This document shows positions 17,391 through 25,679 of a DNA stretch of 64,000 nucleotides, piece by piece (position 1 is the stretch's first letter; each line of letters starts with the position of its first letter). Position numbers and translations under genes: made by a program. The DNA is taken from the NCBI RefSeq assembly GCF_036226745.1, contig NZ_CP109013.1, forward strand, positions 558,001 to 622,000, in the 5' to 3' direction. The DNA is from Streptomyces sp. NBC_00683 (lineage in GTDB: Bacteria > Actinomycetota > Actinomycetes > Streptomycetales > Streptomycetaceae). The notes under the pieces were generated by a model that made no database searches, was not told the DNA's origin, and was given only the letters and a program-made list of their open reading frames with translations.

Positions 17391-17443
17391 GAGTTGACGT
17401 ATCACCTCGGAGTCCCACACCCTTGAGTTGATACATCAACTCA
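17391..17443. promoter_or_regulatory. 20-bp perfect palindrome plus a degenerate copy upstream of the flavin reductase
   Basis: TGAGTTGATACATCAACTCA (17424-17443) is a perfect 9-2-9 inverted repeat ending 18 bp before the ATG of the flavin reductase. A weaker copy GAGTTGACGTATCACCTC lies at 17391-17408, 34 bp away. A third inverted repeat GTTCAC-N9-GTGAAC is at 17358-17378. Such GTTGAT/ATCAAC palindromes suit HxlR- or MarR-type repressors. No such regulator is adjacent. Confidence 0.6.
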
Positions 17444-17461
17444 TAGGGATGGGGAGCAGTC

Positions 17462-18019
17462 ATGCCCAAAATTGCCGTGATCGTCGGAAGCGTTCGCCCG
17501 GGCCGGGTCACCCGCGAGGTGGCCGACTGGGTGCACACCGTCGCTTCCAAGCGTCCGGAGGCCGACTACGAGCTGGTCGACATCGCGGACTTCGACCTGC
17601 CGGCCTACGACGAGGCGCTGCCGCCGCAGTACGGGCAGTACGAGGGTGCGCACACCAAGCGCTGGGCAGCGAAGATCGCCGAGTTCGACGGCTTCGTCTT
17701 CGTCACCCCCGAGTACAACCACAGCGCTCCCGCGGCGCTGAAGAACGCGCTCGACTACATCTACGGCGAGTGGAACAACAAGGCCGCGGGCTTCGTCAGC
17801 ATCGGCGCCGCGGGCGGCGTGCGCGCGGTCGAGCACCTGCGGCAGATCGCCTCCGAACTGCAGATCGCGACCGTGCAGGCGCAGCTCGGGCTGCCCGTCT
17901 CGGTCGACTTCCCGAGTTACCCCGCCTTCTCCCCGTCGGAAACCCGCGAGGAGGAGCTGGGCCGGGTGCTCGACCAGCTCGAGAACTGGGCAGGCGCACT
18001 GAAGGCAGTTCGCGGCTGA
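17462..18019 (+). CDS. NAD(P)H-dependent FMN reductase
   Basis: 185 residues of the flavodoxin-like FMN reductase family. The phosphate loop is IAVIVGSVRPGRVTREVADW, the flavin loop VFVTPEYNHSAPAALKNALDY, and the later strand AAGFVSIGAAGGVRAVEHL is conserved. It would supply FMNH2 to luciferase-like monooxygenases. Two of these occur here (13462-14697 and 21287-22318), so it may belong to the sulfur operon or to the biosynthetic cluster. A strong palindrome precedes it and a hairpin terminator follows it. Confidence 0.9.
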   Translation: MPKIAVIVGSVRPGRVTREVADWVHTVASKRPEADYELVDIADFDLPAYDEALPPQYGQYEGAHTKRWAAKIAEFDGFVFVTPEYNHSAPAALKNALDYIYGEWNNKAAGFVSIGAAGGVRAVEHLRQIASELQIATVQAQLGLPVSVDFPSYPAFSPSETREEELGRVLDQLENWAGALKAVRG

Positions 18020-18055
18020 CGGTACGGCACACGCCGTACAGCCACCGCACCATGG

Positions 18056-18082
18056 TCCCTCCCGCGCCCGTCGCGGGAGGGA
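18056..18082. terminator. Hairpin terminator after the flavin reductase
   Basis: TCCCTCCCGCG (18056-18066) and CGCGGGAGGGA (18072-18082) form an 11-bp perfect stem with a 5-nt loop, 37 bp after the flavin reductase stop. It separates that gene from the rmlA promoter region. Confidence 0.7.
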
Positions 18083-18123
18083 ACTCCTTTGCGGGCCTCG
18101 CAAAATCCCCGGAGGAGAGCATC

Positions 18124-18156
18124 CATAGGGGTTTCGGGAGACCGCTCAGGGGACGC
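18124..18156 (+). promoter_or_regulatory. Paired AGGGG boxes upstream of rmlA (putative LAL operator)
   Basis: CATAGGGGTTTC (18124-18135) and CTCAGGGGACGC (18145-18156) are in the same orientation, 21 bp apart or two helical turns. The second ends 31 bp before the rmlA start. The same CATAGGGG core recurs at 28513-28522 and 31115-31126. Recognition by the LAL regulator at 35059 is inferred from recurrence. Confidence 0.45.
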
Positions 18157-18187
18157 AGGCGGGGATTCTCCGTGAAATATGGGATGC

Positions 18188-19255
18188 ATGAAATCATTGG
18201 TACTCGCCGGTGGTTCCGGCACCCGCCTGCGCCCGATCACGCACACCTCGGCAAAACAGCTGGTTCCGGTAGGTAACAAACCAGTTCTCTTCTACGGGCT
18301 CGAGGCCATTGCCGCCACCGGTATCACCGAAGTGGGCATCGTCGTGGGCGATACGGCGGACGAGATAGAGAAGGCCGTCGGTGACGGTTCGCAATTCGGT
18401 ATCGAAGTCACCTACATCCGGCAGGAAGCCCCCCTGGGCCTCGCCCACGCGGTCCTCATTTCCCGCGACTTCCTCGGCGACGAAGATTTCCTGATGTACC
18501 TGGGCGACAACTTCATCGTCGGCGGGATCACGGACGTCGTCGACTCCTTCCGCAGGGACCGGCCGGACGCCCAGGTTCTGGTCACCCGGGTCCCCGACCC
18601 TTCCCGGTTCGGCGTCGCCGAGCTGGATTCCGCCGGGCATGTGGTGAGGCTGGAGGAGAAGCCGCAGCAGCCCAGGAGCGACCTGGCGCTGGTCGGTGTC
18701 TATCTGTTCACCCCCGCGGTCCACCGGGCCGTGCGGGCGGTCAAGGCGTCGTGGCGCGGCGAGCTGGAGATCACCGACGCCATCCAGTGGCTCATCGACG
18801 AGCGCCTGCGGGTCCGGTCGACGACGATCACCGGCTACTGGAAGGACACCGGGAACGTCGACGACATGCTGGAGGCCAACCGCACCGTGCTGGAGACCCT
18901 GGTCCCCGGGATCGAGGGCGAGACGGACGACGCGACGCGGATCATCGGCCGGGTACGGATCGAGGCCGGCGCCGTGGTCCGAGGATCCCGGATCGTCGGA
19001 CCGGCCGTCGTGGGCGCGGGAGCGGTGGTCATCGACTCCTACCTCGGGCCGTTCACCTCGGTCTCCGAGAACTGCCACATCGAGGACAGCGAAATAGAGT
19101 TCTCGATCATCCTGGCCGACTCGTCGATCAGAGGCGTGCACCGCGTCGAGGCGTCCCTCATCGGCCGTTCGGTCGAAGTGACCCCGGCTCCGCGGGTGCG
19201 CGCGGCCCACCGGCTGGTACTCGGCGACTACAGCAAGGTGCAGATCTCCTCATGA
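18188..19255 (+). CDS. rmlA: Glucose-1-phosphate thymidylyltransferase
   Basis: 355 residues, the long StrD-like form found in antibiotic clusters. The nucleotidyltransferase signature is LVLAGGSGTRLRPITHTSAKQ near residue 4. FLMYLGDNFI, GELEITDAIQWLI and TGYWKDTGNVDDML follow the sugar-nucleotide site pattern. Residues 240-355 form a hexapeptide-rich left-handed helix ending GDYSKVQI. It makes dTDP-glucose, the first step to the cluster's deoxysugar. ATG 18188 gives the conserved MKSLVLAGG. The stop overlaps the rmlB start as ATGA. Confidence 0.95.
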   Translation: MKSLVLAGGSGTRLRPITHTSAKQLVPVGNKPVLFYGLEAIAATGITEVGIVVGDTADEIEKAVGDGSQFGIEVTYIRQEAPLGLAHAVLISRDFLGDEDFLMYLGDNFIVGGITDVVDSFRRDRPDAQVLVTRVPDPSRFGVAELDSAGHVVRLEEKPQQPRSDLALVGVYLFTPAVHRAVRAVKASWRGELEITDAIQWLIDERLRVRSTTITGYWKDTGNVDDMLEANRTVLETLVPGIEGETDDATRIIGRVRIEAGAVVRGSRIVGPAVVGAGAVVIDSYLGPFTSVSENCHIEDSEIEFSIILADSSIRGVHRVEASLIGRSVEVTPAPRVRAAHRLVLGDYSKVQISS

Positions 19256-20238
19256 CCACCAAGATCCTTGTGACGGGTGGCGCCGGATTCATCGGCTCGC
19301 ACCACGTGCGCACCCTCCTCGGCCCCGAAGGACCGGACGGGGTCACGGTCACGGTGCTGGACGCCCTGACGTACGCCGGCAACACCGCCAATCTCGCCCC
19401 TGTCCGGGATCATCCCGGCTTCCGCTTCGTTCACGGTGACATCCGGGACAGCGCTCTCGTGGACCGGCTGGTCCCGGAACACGACCAGATCGTGCACTTC
19501 GCCGCCGAGTCCCACGTCGACCGTTCGATACTCAGCGCGACCGAGTTCGTCACCACGAACGTCCTGGGGACGCAGACGCTCCTGGACGCCGCGCTGCGCA
19601 GCGGTCTGGAGACGTTCGTCCACATCTCCACCGACGAGGTGTACGGCTCCGCCGCCGAGGGCTCCTGGCCCGAGACCGATCCGCTCCGGCCGAACTCGCC
19701 CTATGCGGCCTCCAAGGCGGCGGCCGAACTGCTGGCCATCGCCTGCCACCGTACGCACGGCCTGGACGTGCGGGTGACGCGCTGCTCCAACAACTTCGGC
19801 CCGTTCCACTACCCCGAGAAGCTCATCCCCCTGTTCATCACGAACCTCCTCGACGGACGGCCGGTTCCGTTGTACGGGGACGGCCTCCACATCAGGGACT
19901 GGCTGCACGTCGACGACCACGTCCAGGGCATCGAGCTGGTCCGCACCAAGGGGATCCCCGGCTCGGTCTACAACATCGGTGGCGGCACCGAACTCACGAA
20001 CAAGGATCTGACGGGGCGGCTGCTCGCGGCCTGCGGGGCCGGCTGGGAGCACGTCGAGTACGTCGAGGACCGCAAGGGCCACGACCGGCGGTACTCGGTG
20101 GACTGCACCAGGATCCGCGACGAGCTGGGTTACGTACCGCGCGCCGACTTCGACGGAGCCCTCGCCGAGACCGTGGCCTGGTACCGGGCGAACCGTGCCT
20201 GGTGGGAACCGCTGAAGAAGCGGTCGGCGCCGTCATGA
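19252..20238 (+). CDS. rmlB: dTDP-glucose 4,6-dehydratase
   Basis: 328 residues of the extended SDR family. The NAD motif is ILVTGGAGFIGSH; the active site has STDEVYG and YAASKAAAE (Tyr and Lys); SNNFGPFHYPEKLIP and RDWLHVDDH are signature blocks. It converts dTDP-glucose to dTDP-4-keto-6-deoxyglucose, the branch point for the 2,3-dehydratase, 3-ketoreductase and 3-dehydratase encoded at 28.5-32.7 kb. It is coupled to rmlA by ATGA and ends just before a strong bidirectional hairpin. Confidence 0.95.
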   Translation: MTTKILVTGGAGFIGSHHVRTLLGPEGPDGVTVTVLDALTYAGNTANLAPVRDHPGFRFVHGDIRDSALVDRLVPEHDQIVHFAAESHVDRSILSATEFVTTNVLGTQTLLDAALRSGLETFVHISTDEVYGSAAEGSWPETDPLRPNSPYAASKAAAELLAIACHRTHGLDVRVTRCSNNFGPFHYPEKLIPLFITNLLDGRPVPLYGDGLHIRDWLHVDDHVQGIELVRTKGIPGSVYNIGGGTELTNKDLTGRLLAACGAGWEHVEYVEDRKGHDRRYSVDCTRIRDELGYVPRADFDGALAETVAWYRANRAWWEPLKKRSAPS

Positions 20239-20251
20239 CCGCGCGCGCCGT

Positions 20252-20291
20252 GAGCAGGCCCCTGTCCGGGTGGGTGGACAGGGGCCTGCTC
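20252..20291. terminator. Bidirectional terminator between convergent operons
   Basis: A perfect 16-bp stem, GAGCAGGCCCCTGTCC (20252-20267) and GGACAGGGGCCTGCTC (20276-20291), encloses an 8-nt loop. It lies between the end of rmlB and the end of the convergent permease gene, so it can serve both transcripts. Confidence 0.85.
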
Positions 20292-20307
20292 GTGCCGCCG
20301 GAAGACT

Positions 20308-21282
20308 CTAGACGGGGACGCCGACCGCAGCGGGTACCGGCGGGCGCCGGCGTCGTCCCTCGCGTGCGATGCGCGGGTCGATCACCGGGTAGAGGAGGTC
20401 GATCAGCAGGTTGACCACGGCGAACACCGTGGCGCCGAGCAGCACCAGGGCCTGGACGACCGGAAGGTCCTGCCCGCTGACCGCCTGCGTGGTGAGCCGG
20501 CCGAGCCCGTCGCGCGAGAACACCGTCTCGACGACCACGGAACCCGACAGCATTCCGCCGACCAGCAGCCCGACCATGGTCAGGGCAGGCAGGACGGCGT
20601 TGCGCAGCGCGTGCCGCACATGCACGACCGGCCGTGTCACGCCTTTCGCCCGTGCCGTCTCCACGTAGCCCTCCAGGAGTTCCGACTGCAGGCTCTTGCC
20701 CAGCAGCTGGGCGATGAGCGCGCCGGCGGGCAGCGCGAGGGTGAGTGCCGGCAGGACCATGCTCTGCGGTCCTTCGTTGCCGATCGCCGGGAAGACGTGC
20801 CATCGGAACGAGAACTGCTGCAGGAGCAGCAGGCCCACCCAGTACGAGGGCAGCGACACACCGAGCGGTGGGAGGCTCATCAGCAGCTGCTGCAGCCAGC
20901 GCCACCGCACCAGCGAGGCGCCCACCGCGAGCGCCGTGCCGAGCAGGAGGCCGAGCCCCAGACCCGCGCCGGTGATCTGCGCGGTCTGGGGCAGGGCCTG
21001 ACCGATGAGGTGGGAGACCTGTTCCCGGCTCTGGATCGACTGGCCGAGATCGCCCTGCAGGACCGCGCCGAGCCGGCTCACGTACTGCTCGGTCATCGGG
21101 CGGTCGAGGCCGAGGTCGGCGCGCATCGCGTCGAGCTCGGCGGGGCTGAGGCTGGAGTTGGGTCCGGCCATCACCGCGACCGGATCGCTGGGCAGCGCGA
21201 ACAGCACCACGAAGGAGATGGTGAAGGCGGCCCAGATCACGAAGACGGCCTGGCCGGCCCGTGACAGCAGATAGCGCGCCAT
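20308..21282 (-). CDS. Dipeptide/nickel-type ABC transporter permease (DppB-like)
   Basis: 324 residues with about six membrane helices, starting at FVIWAAFTISFVVLFAL. GLDRPMTEQYVSRLGAVLQGDLGQSI is the usual periplasmic loop of DppB proteins. The EAA loop EGYVETARAKGVTRPVVHVRHALRN contacts the ATPase. It pairs with the DppC-like permease at 27404, but is separated from it by the ATPase, binding protein, PPOX, glycosyltransferase and monooxygenase genes of the same operon. It starts 4 nt after the monooxygenase stop. Confidence 0.92.
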   Translation of the reverse strand: MARYLLSRAGQAVFVIWAAFTISFVVLFALPSDPVAVMAGPNSSLSPAELDAMRADLGLDRPMTEQYVSRLGAVLQGDLGQSIQSREQVSHLIGQALPQTAQITGAGLGLGLLLGTALAVGASLVRWRWLQQLLMSLPPLGVSLPSYWVGLLLLQQFSFRWHVFPAIGNEGPQSMVLPALTLALPAGALIAQLLGKSLQSELLEGYVETARAKGVTRPVVHVRHALRNAVLPALTMVGLLVGGMLSGSVVVETVFSRDGLGRLTTQAVSGQDLPVVQALVLLGATVFAVVNLLIDLLYPVIDPRIAREGRRRRPPVPAAVGVPV

Positions 21283-21286
21283 CGGT

Positions 21287-22318
21287 TCAGCTGCTCCCGT
21301 CCAGTGCCCGGCTCGGGAGCTCGCGTCGGAGCACCGGGGCGATTTCGTCGAAGAAGAGCTCCAGCGTGGCGTCGTACTGTGCGCGGCTGAGGATCTCGCC
21401 GTCGACGTGCAGATGGAGGAGCTCGTGGCCGAACTCCTGGTGCTGGCCGATGACTTTGTCGATGATCTGCTGGGGGCTGCCCACCAGGACGGAACTGTGC
21501 TCGATCCAGTCCTCGACGGTGTCGTACGCGATCGAGCCGCCGTCGAAGGTGCGGTTGACGGCCAGGCGTGCCTCGAAGACGGGGCGGTAGGCGGCGACGG
21601 CCTCCTGGGAGTTCCGCGCTCCGAAGTAGCCGGCCGTACCGGCGCCGACGAGGGCCCGGCGGGGGTCGTGCCCGTAGGAGGCGAAGCGTTCCCGGTAGTG
21701 GTGGATCAGCTTGGCGTAGCGGTCGAGCGGACCGCTGCCGTTGGAGGAGAAGACCGGGTCGCCGTGCTGGGCGGCGAAGTCGACCGATCCGGTGCTGCTG
21801 CCGCTGCCGTGCCAGATCCGGATGTTCTTCTGGTACGGCCGCGGCAGGGCCTCGGCGTTCTCCAGGGAGCGGCCGAGGCGGCCTTCCCAGGTGACGTCGT
21901 CCTCGGTCCACAGCCGCCGGAACAGCGCGTAGTTCTCCCGGAGCAGGTCCCACTGGTTCTCCGGGGTGATCCCGAACAGTTTGCTGGACCTGGGGTAAGC
22001 GCCCTTGGCGACGATGAGGTCGAGGCGGCCGCCGGAGAGGTTGTCGAGCGTGGAGTAGTCCTCGAACGCCCTCAGCGGGTCGAGCATGCCGAGCGTCGTC
22101 ACGGCGGTGAAGAGCCGGATCTTCGAGGTCCGCGCGGCGATGTTGCTCAGGAGGACCGGTGGGGAGGACGACACGGCGGGGCGGTCGTGGCGTTCGCCGA
22201 TCCCGTAGGCGTCGAACCCCCATTCCTCGGCGCGTACCGCGTAGTCGATGAGCTCCTTGAGCTGGAGCTCGTCCGGCTTGTCCTGCCGTGGCAGATGAGG
22301 GAGGAGGAGGAATTTCAT
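21287..22318 (-). CDS. LLM-class flavin-dependent monooxygenase
   Basis: 343 residues of the luciferase-like fold: MKFLLLPHLPRQDKPDE, EEWGFDAYGIGERHD, IRLFTAVTTLGMLDPLRAFEDYSTLDNLSGGRLDLIVAKG, and the C-terminal VLVGSPQQIIDKVI. FMNH2 or F420 dependence cannot be told from the motifs. The start overlaps the glycosyltransferase stop as ATGA. It could tailor the ansamycin, or handle the solute brought in by the ABC transporter of the same operon. Confidence 0.85.
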   Translation of the reverse strand: MKFLLLPHLPRQDKPDELQLKELIDYAVRAEEWGFDAYGIGERHDRPAVSSSPPVLLSNIAARTSKIRLFTAVTTLGMLDPLRAFEDYSTLDNLSGGRLDLIVAKGAYPRSSKLFGITPENQWDLLRENYALFRRLWTEDDVTWEGRLGRSLENAEALPRPYQKNIRIWHGSGSSTGSVDFAAQHGDPVFSSNGSGPLDRYAKLIHHYRERFASYGHDPRRALVGAGTAGYFGARNSQEAVAAYRPVFEARLAVNRTFDGGSIAYDTVEDWIEHSSVLVGSPQQIIDKVIGQHQEFGHELLHLHVDGEILSRAQYDATLELFFDEIAPVLRRELPSRALDGSS

Positions 22319-23499
22319 CGCTGCTCCCGCTTGAGGTGGTTCTCGATCTCGTCGACCGCGAGCGCGGGCCCGCCCGATGCGCGGGTGTGCTCCTGCAGCT
22401 CGCGTACGCGCCGGGCGACGGCCTCGTCGCCCGCCACCGAGAGCACGGCCTCACGCAGCGCCGCCGCATCGAGGTTCTCGGGCCGGACGACGGTGCCGAT
22501 GCCCAGTTCGGTCACCCGCTCCGCGTAGGGGAGGACGTCGACGCCCTGCGGCACCACCACGACCGGTGTGGCGGTGTGGAGGGCTTCGGAGAGGCTGCCG
22601 GTGCCGCCGTGGGTCACGAATGCGGCGGCGTGTTCGAGGACCTTCACATGGTGTATCCAGCGGTGGACCTCGACATTGGGCGGCAGGGGTGCCAGCTCGG
22701 CCGGGTCCAGGCCGTTGCCCACCGAGATCACCGCGTGCAGGGGCTGGTCGCGGAAGGCTTCGACGGCGGTTCGGAAGAAGCCGATGTGCTGGTTGTTGAC
22801 GGTTCCGAGCGAAATCAGCACGGTGGGCAGACCGTCGGCCGGCGGCTGCCAGTCGTCGAGGAAGTCCCGGTCCCCCAGGCTCGGCCCGATGAACACGAAG
22901 CGTTCGTCGAAAGTCTCGTGGGCGGGCTGGAACTGCCGGGGCACGAAGACGACGGTGAGCTCGTCCGGGACCCGCCGGGTCCACAGGAACTCCTCGACCC
23001 GGTCGGCGATGCCGTATTCGTCGAGGAACGCGGAGATCTCGTCCACCGGGTCGGTGAGGGCGAAGTCCGGTGCGAGGGCGAAGATCCGCTCGAAGTACGA
23101 GTAGTGCGCGTTGGACACGACACTCGGCGCGAGGTGGACGGCGGGGAGCTGCCAGCTGTGGCGCAGTACGCGGCCGGCCTGGAAGGCGGCCTCGTCGTAG
23201 GCGAGGAGGTCCGGACGGTCGTCGCCGTAGTGCGCCTCGACGGCCCGCAGAATGGCGACGTTCTCCCGGAAGAACGCCTCGGTCGGGGTGATGGAGGTGT
23301 CGTTGGCCAGGCTCTCGAGCGGCTTCACCGAGGTGTAGGTCAGCACGTCGGCGCCGGCCCCGCGCACCTTCTCGGCGAACTCCTCGATCGTCACGTAGGT
23401 GACCTGGTGGCCGCGCCGGACCAGTTCGGAGACCAGTGCCAGCTTGGGGAAGAGATGTCCGTTGGACGGTATGTCGATGATCAGTGCTCGTATGGACAT
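22315..23499 (-). CDS. MGT-family glycosyltransferase (GT1)
   Basis: 394 residues with two Rossmann domains (GT-B). The N-terminal acceptor half has PSNGHLFPKLALVSELVRRGHQVTYVT. The C-terminal donor half has TVLISLGTVNN, VEVHRWIHHVKVLEHAAAFVTHGGTGSLSEAL and TPVVVVPQGVDVLPYAERV, the nucleotide-sugar motif of UGT/MGT enzymes. AAGGAGGA lies upstream of ATG 23499. It is the only glycosyltransferase seen, so it is the best candidate to attach the trideoxysugar to the aglycone. A role in self-resistance, as for OleD/MgtA, is the alternative. Confidence 0.9.
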   Translation of the reverse strand: MSIRALIIDIPSNGHLFPKLALVSELVRRGHQVTYVTIEEFAEKVRGAGADVLTYTSVKPLESLANDTSITPTEAFFRENVAILRAVEAHYGDDRPDLLAYDEAAFQAGRVLRHSWQLPAVHLAPSVVSNAHYSYFERIFALAPDFALTDPVDEISAFLDEYGIADRVEEFLWTRRVPDELTVVFVPRQFQPAHETFDERFVFIGPSLGDRDFLDDWQPPADGLPTVLISLGTVNNQHIGFFRTAVEAFRDQPLHAVISVGNGLDPAELAPLPPNVEVHRWIHHVKVLEHAAAFVTHGGTGSLSEALHTATPVVVVPQGVDVLPYAERVTELGIGTVVRPENLDAAALREAVLSVAGDEAVARRVRELQEHTRASGGPALAVDEIENHLKREQR

Positions 23500-23516
23500 G
23501 GGAGTCCTCCTTGGCG

Positions 23517-23912
23517 TCAGGTCCGGGGAAAGGCGATGATCTTCTCGGGCACGACCCGCACGGCGACCCGCACCAGGCCGTCCGGCGGTGCGTGGGTCTC
23601 CCCCAGGTACTTGAGGGCCAGTTCGTCGGACAGCTCCTGTGCGCCGTCCTCGGAGAGGTGCGCGATCCCGCGCACCTCCACCGAGCTGTACGGGTTCGCC
23701 GCATCGAACACCGAGACACTGATCCGCGGATCGCGTGCCAGGTTCCTTGCCTTGCCGCGCGCCACCGGGGCCACGAACAGCAGGGTGTCGCCGTCCCGCT
23801 TCACCCACACCACCGAGGACTGCGGGCTTCCGTCGGGGTTCACGGTGGCGATGACCGGGAAGTTCCGGCCGTCGAAGAGCGCACGGGTTCGTTCGTCGAG
23901 CGTCACCGGCAT
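23517..23912 (-). CDS. PPOX-class FMN/F420-binding protein
   Basis: About 131 residues of the pyridoxamine-5'-phosphate-oxidase-like split barrel: MPVTLDERTRALFDGRNFPVIATVNPDGSPQSS fits the family start, then LFVAPVARGKARNLARDPRISVSVFD and EVRGIAHLSEDGA. ATG 23912 is preferred since AAGGAGG lies 11 nt upstream; ATG 23933 is an alternative. Such proteins reduce or bind flavins, F420 or haem. It precedes the glycosyltransferase and monooxygenase on the same transcript. Confidence 0.8.
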   Translation of the reverse strand: MPVTLDERTRALFDGRNFPVIATVNPDGSPQSSVVWVKRDGDTLLFVAPVARGKARNLARDPRISVSVFDAANPYSSVEVRGIAHLSEDGAQELSDELALKYLGETHAPPDGLVRVAVRVVPEKIIAFPRT

Positions 23913-23974
23913 GGCGACGATCGCCTCCTTCATCAGTCGTTCGGTACGTGGGTGGGAGCGGGGACGGCGGACCG

Positions 23975-25591
23975 TCAGGAGAGCCAGACGGGCGTCAGCG
24001 GGTTCAGCCCGGCGCCCGCGCCCAGCGTGAGTCCGTGCACCTGCTTGCCGGTGGCGACGACGGTCGTCTGCTCGAACACCGGGAGGTAGACGACCTCTTC
24101 GACGATGCGTCGCTGGGCCTGGGCCAGGATCTTGTTGCGGGCGGCGGGGTCACCGGTCGCGACCTGCTCCTGGAGCAGCGGCTCCAGCGTCGTGTCGTTG
24201 ATCCGGTAGTAGTTCGGCGGCGCTCCGGAGAAGGAGGTGCGCAGCACGTCACCGTCGGCCTGGGTTCCGTTGGTCCAGAAGAAGTCGTACTTCTCCTGCT
24301 TGAGGCCGTCGAGGATCTGCAGGCCGGTCTGCTGGAGCAGCTTCAGCTCGATGCCGTTCTCGGCGAGCTGGGCCTTGATGAGTTCCAGGGTCTTCTGGCT
24401 GGCGGTGTAGCCGGGGAACCAGCCGACGACGAGGCTGAGCTTCTTGCCGTCCTTGGCCCGTACGCCGTCGCCGCTGCGGGTCCAGCCGGCGGTGTCCAGC
24501 AGCTTGCCCGCTTCGGTGGGGTCGTGCTTCACCACGGAGCCGAGGTCGGTGTAACCGGGCGTGGTGGACGCCAGCACGCTGGTCGCGGGCTTGAAGTCCG
24601 GGCTCAGTACGGCGTCGCGTACCTCCGTCCGGTCGACCGACAGGGCGATGGCCTTGCGGACGCGTACGTCGTCGAGCGGCTTGCGTGCGGAGATGGGCAC
24701 CAGCCCCCACACCAGGCCGGGGTTGGGCCGGGTGACGAGCTTCAGACCGTTGTCGCGTACGGACGCGATGTCGCCCGGAGGTACGTCGCTGACCGCCTGG
24801 ACCTGCCCGGACTCGAGGCTGCCGGTGCGGACGCTCGCCTCCGGCACCACCTTGAAGACGACCTTGTCGAGGTAGGCGTCTCCGGTGTGCCGGACACTGC
24901 CGGGCGACCAGTCGTACCCCTTGCGCTTGGAGAGGGTGACCTGGCCGGGTGCGAAGGTGTCCAGGACGAAGGGGCCCGAGCCGATCACGTTGTCGACGCG
25001 CTTGTCCCAGGGGAGCTTGAGCGTGGCCGGGGCGACGAGGGACAGCCCGGTCTGGGAGGCCGCGACGAGGAAGGGCGCGTTGGGCTTGCTGAAGGAGACC
25101 GTCACCGTCGCCGGGTCGACGACCGAGGCTTCGGTGAACGCGCTGACCGTCGGCGCGATCGAGGGGTTCACCTTCGCCTTGTTCGCGACCAGGTCGTCGA
25201 AGTTGGCCTTGACCACCTCGGCTGTCAGCGGGGTGCCGTCGGAGAAGGTGACGCCTTCGCGGAGGTGGAAGGTGAACTCGGTGGCGTCCTTGTTGATCTC
25301 CCAAGACTTCGCGAGCCACGGCACGATCTTGCCGGTCTCGGGGTCCTGGTTCACGAGCGAGTCGAAGAGCTGCCGGTTGACGTAGACGGCACCCGTGTCG
25401 GTGAACGCACGGGGGTTGGCGCTCTGCGGGGACTGCTGGAGGGCGAGGGTGAGGGTCCCGCCCTTCTTCGGTGCGCTGTTGGCGGCGTCGCCGGACGCGG
25501 CGTCGTCCGTGCCGCCGCAGGCGGTGAGCAGGACGGTCAGGCCGGCGGCCAGGGCCAGGGTGGAGCGGAGTCTGCGTGCTCGGGTGTACAT
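23975..25591 (-). CDS. Extracellular solute-binding lipoprotein (SBP family 5, Dpp/Opp-like)
   Basis: 538 residues. The signal peptide RRLRSTLALAAGLTVLL ends in the lipobox LTAC, so the protein is a lipid-anchored exported receptor. KKGGTLTLALQQSPQSANP, LRFTFH-type FTFHLREGVTFSDGTPLTAEVV and VRKAIALSVDRTEV are standard family 5 blocks. It would capture peptides or other small solutes for the adjacent ABC transporter. The ligand is unknown. AAGGAGA precedes the start. Confidence 0.92.
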   Translation of the reverse strand: MYTRARRLRSTLALAAGLTVLLTACGGTDDAASGDAANSAPKKGGTLTLALQQSPQSANPRAFTDTGAVYVNRQLFDSLVNQDPETGKIVPWLAKSWEINKDATEFTFHLREGVTFSDGTPLTAEVVKANFDDLVANKAKVNPSIAPTVSAFTEASVVDPATVTVSFSKPNAPFLVAASQTGLSLVAPATLKLPWDKRVDNVIGSGPFVLDTFAPGQVTLSKRKGYDWSPGSVRHTGDAYLDKVVFKVVPEASVRTGSLESGQVQAVSDVPPGDIASVRDNGLKLVTRPNPGLVWGLVPISARKPLDDVRVRKAIALSVDRTEVRDAVLSPDFKPATSVLASTTPGYTDLGSVVKHDPTEAGKLLDTAGWTRSGDGVRAKDGKKLSLVVGWFPGYTASQKTLELIKAQLAENGIELKLLQQTGLQILDGLKQEKYDFFWTNGTQADGDVLRTSFSGAPPNYYRINDTTLEPLLQEQVATGDPAARNKILAQAQRRIVEEVVYLPVFEQTTVVATGKQVHGLTLGAGAGLNPLTPVWLS

Positions 25592-25679
25592 GACGGGGTT
25601 GTCTCCTTGTGGTGCTTCTCGAAGGGTGCGGGGGGTGGTTCTGCGTCAAAGGGGCGGGCGTGAGCGGGTCGTCCGGTGC

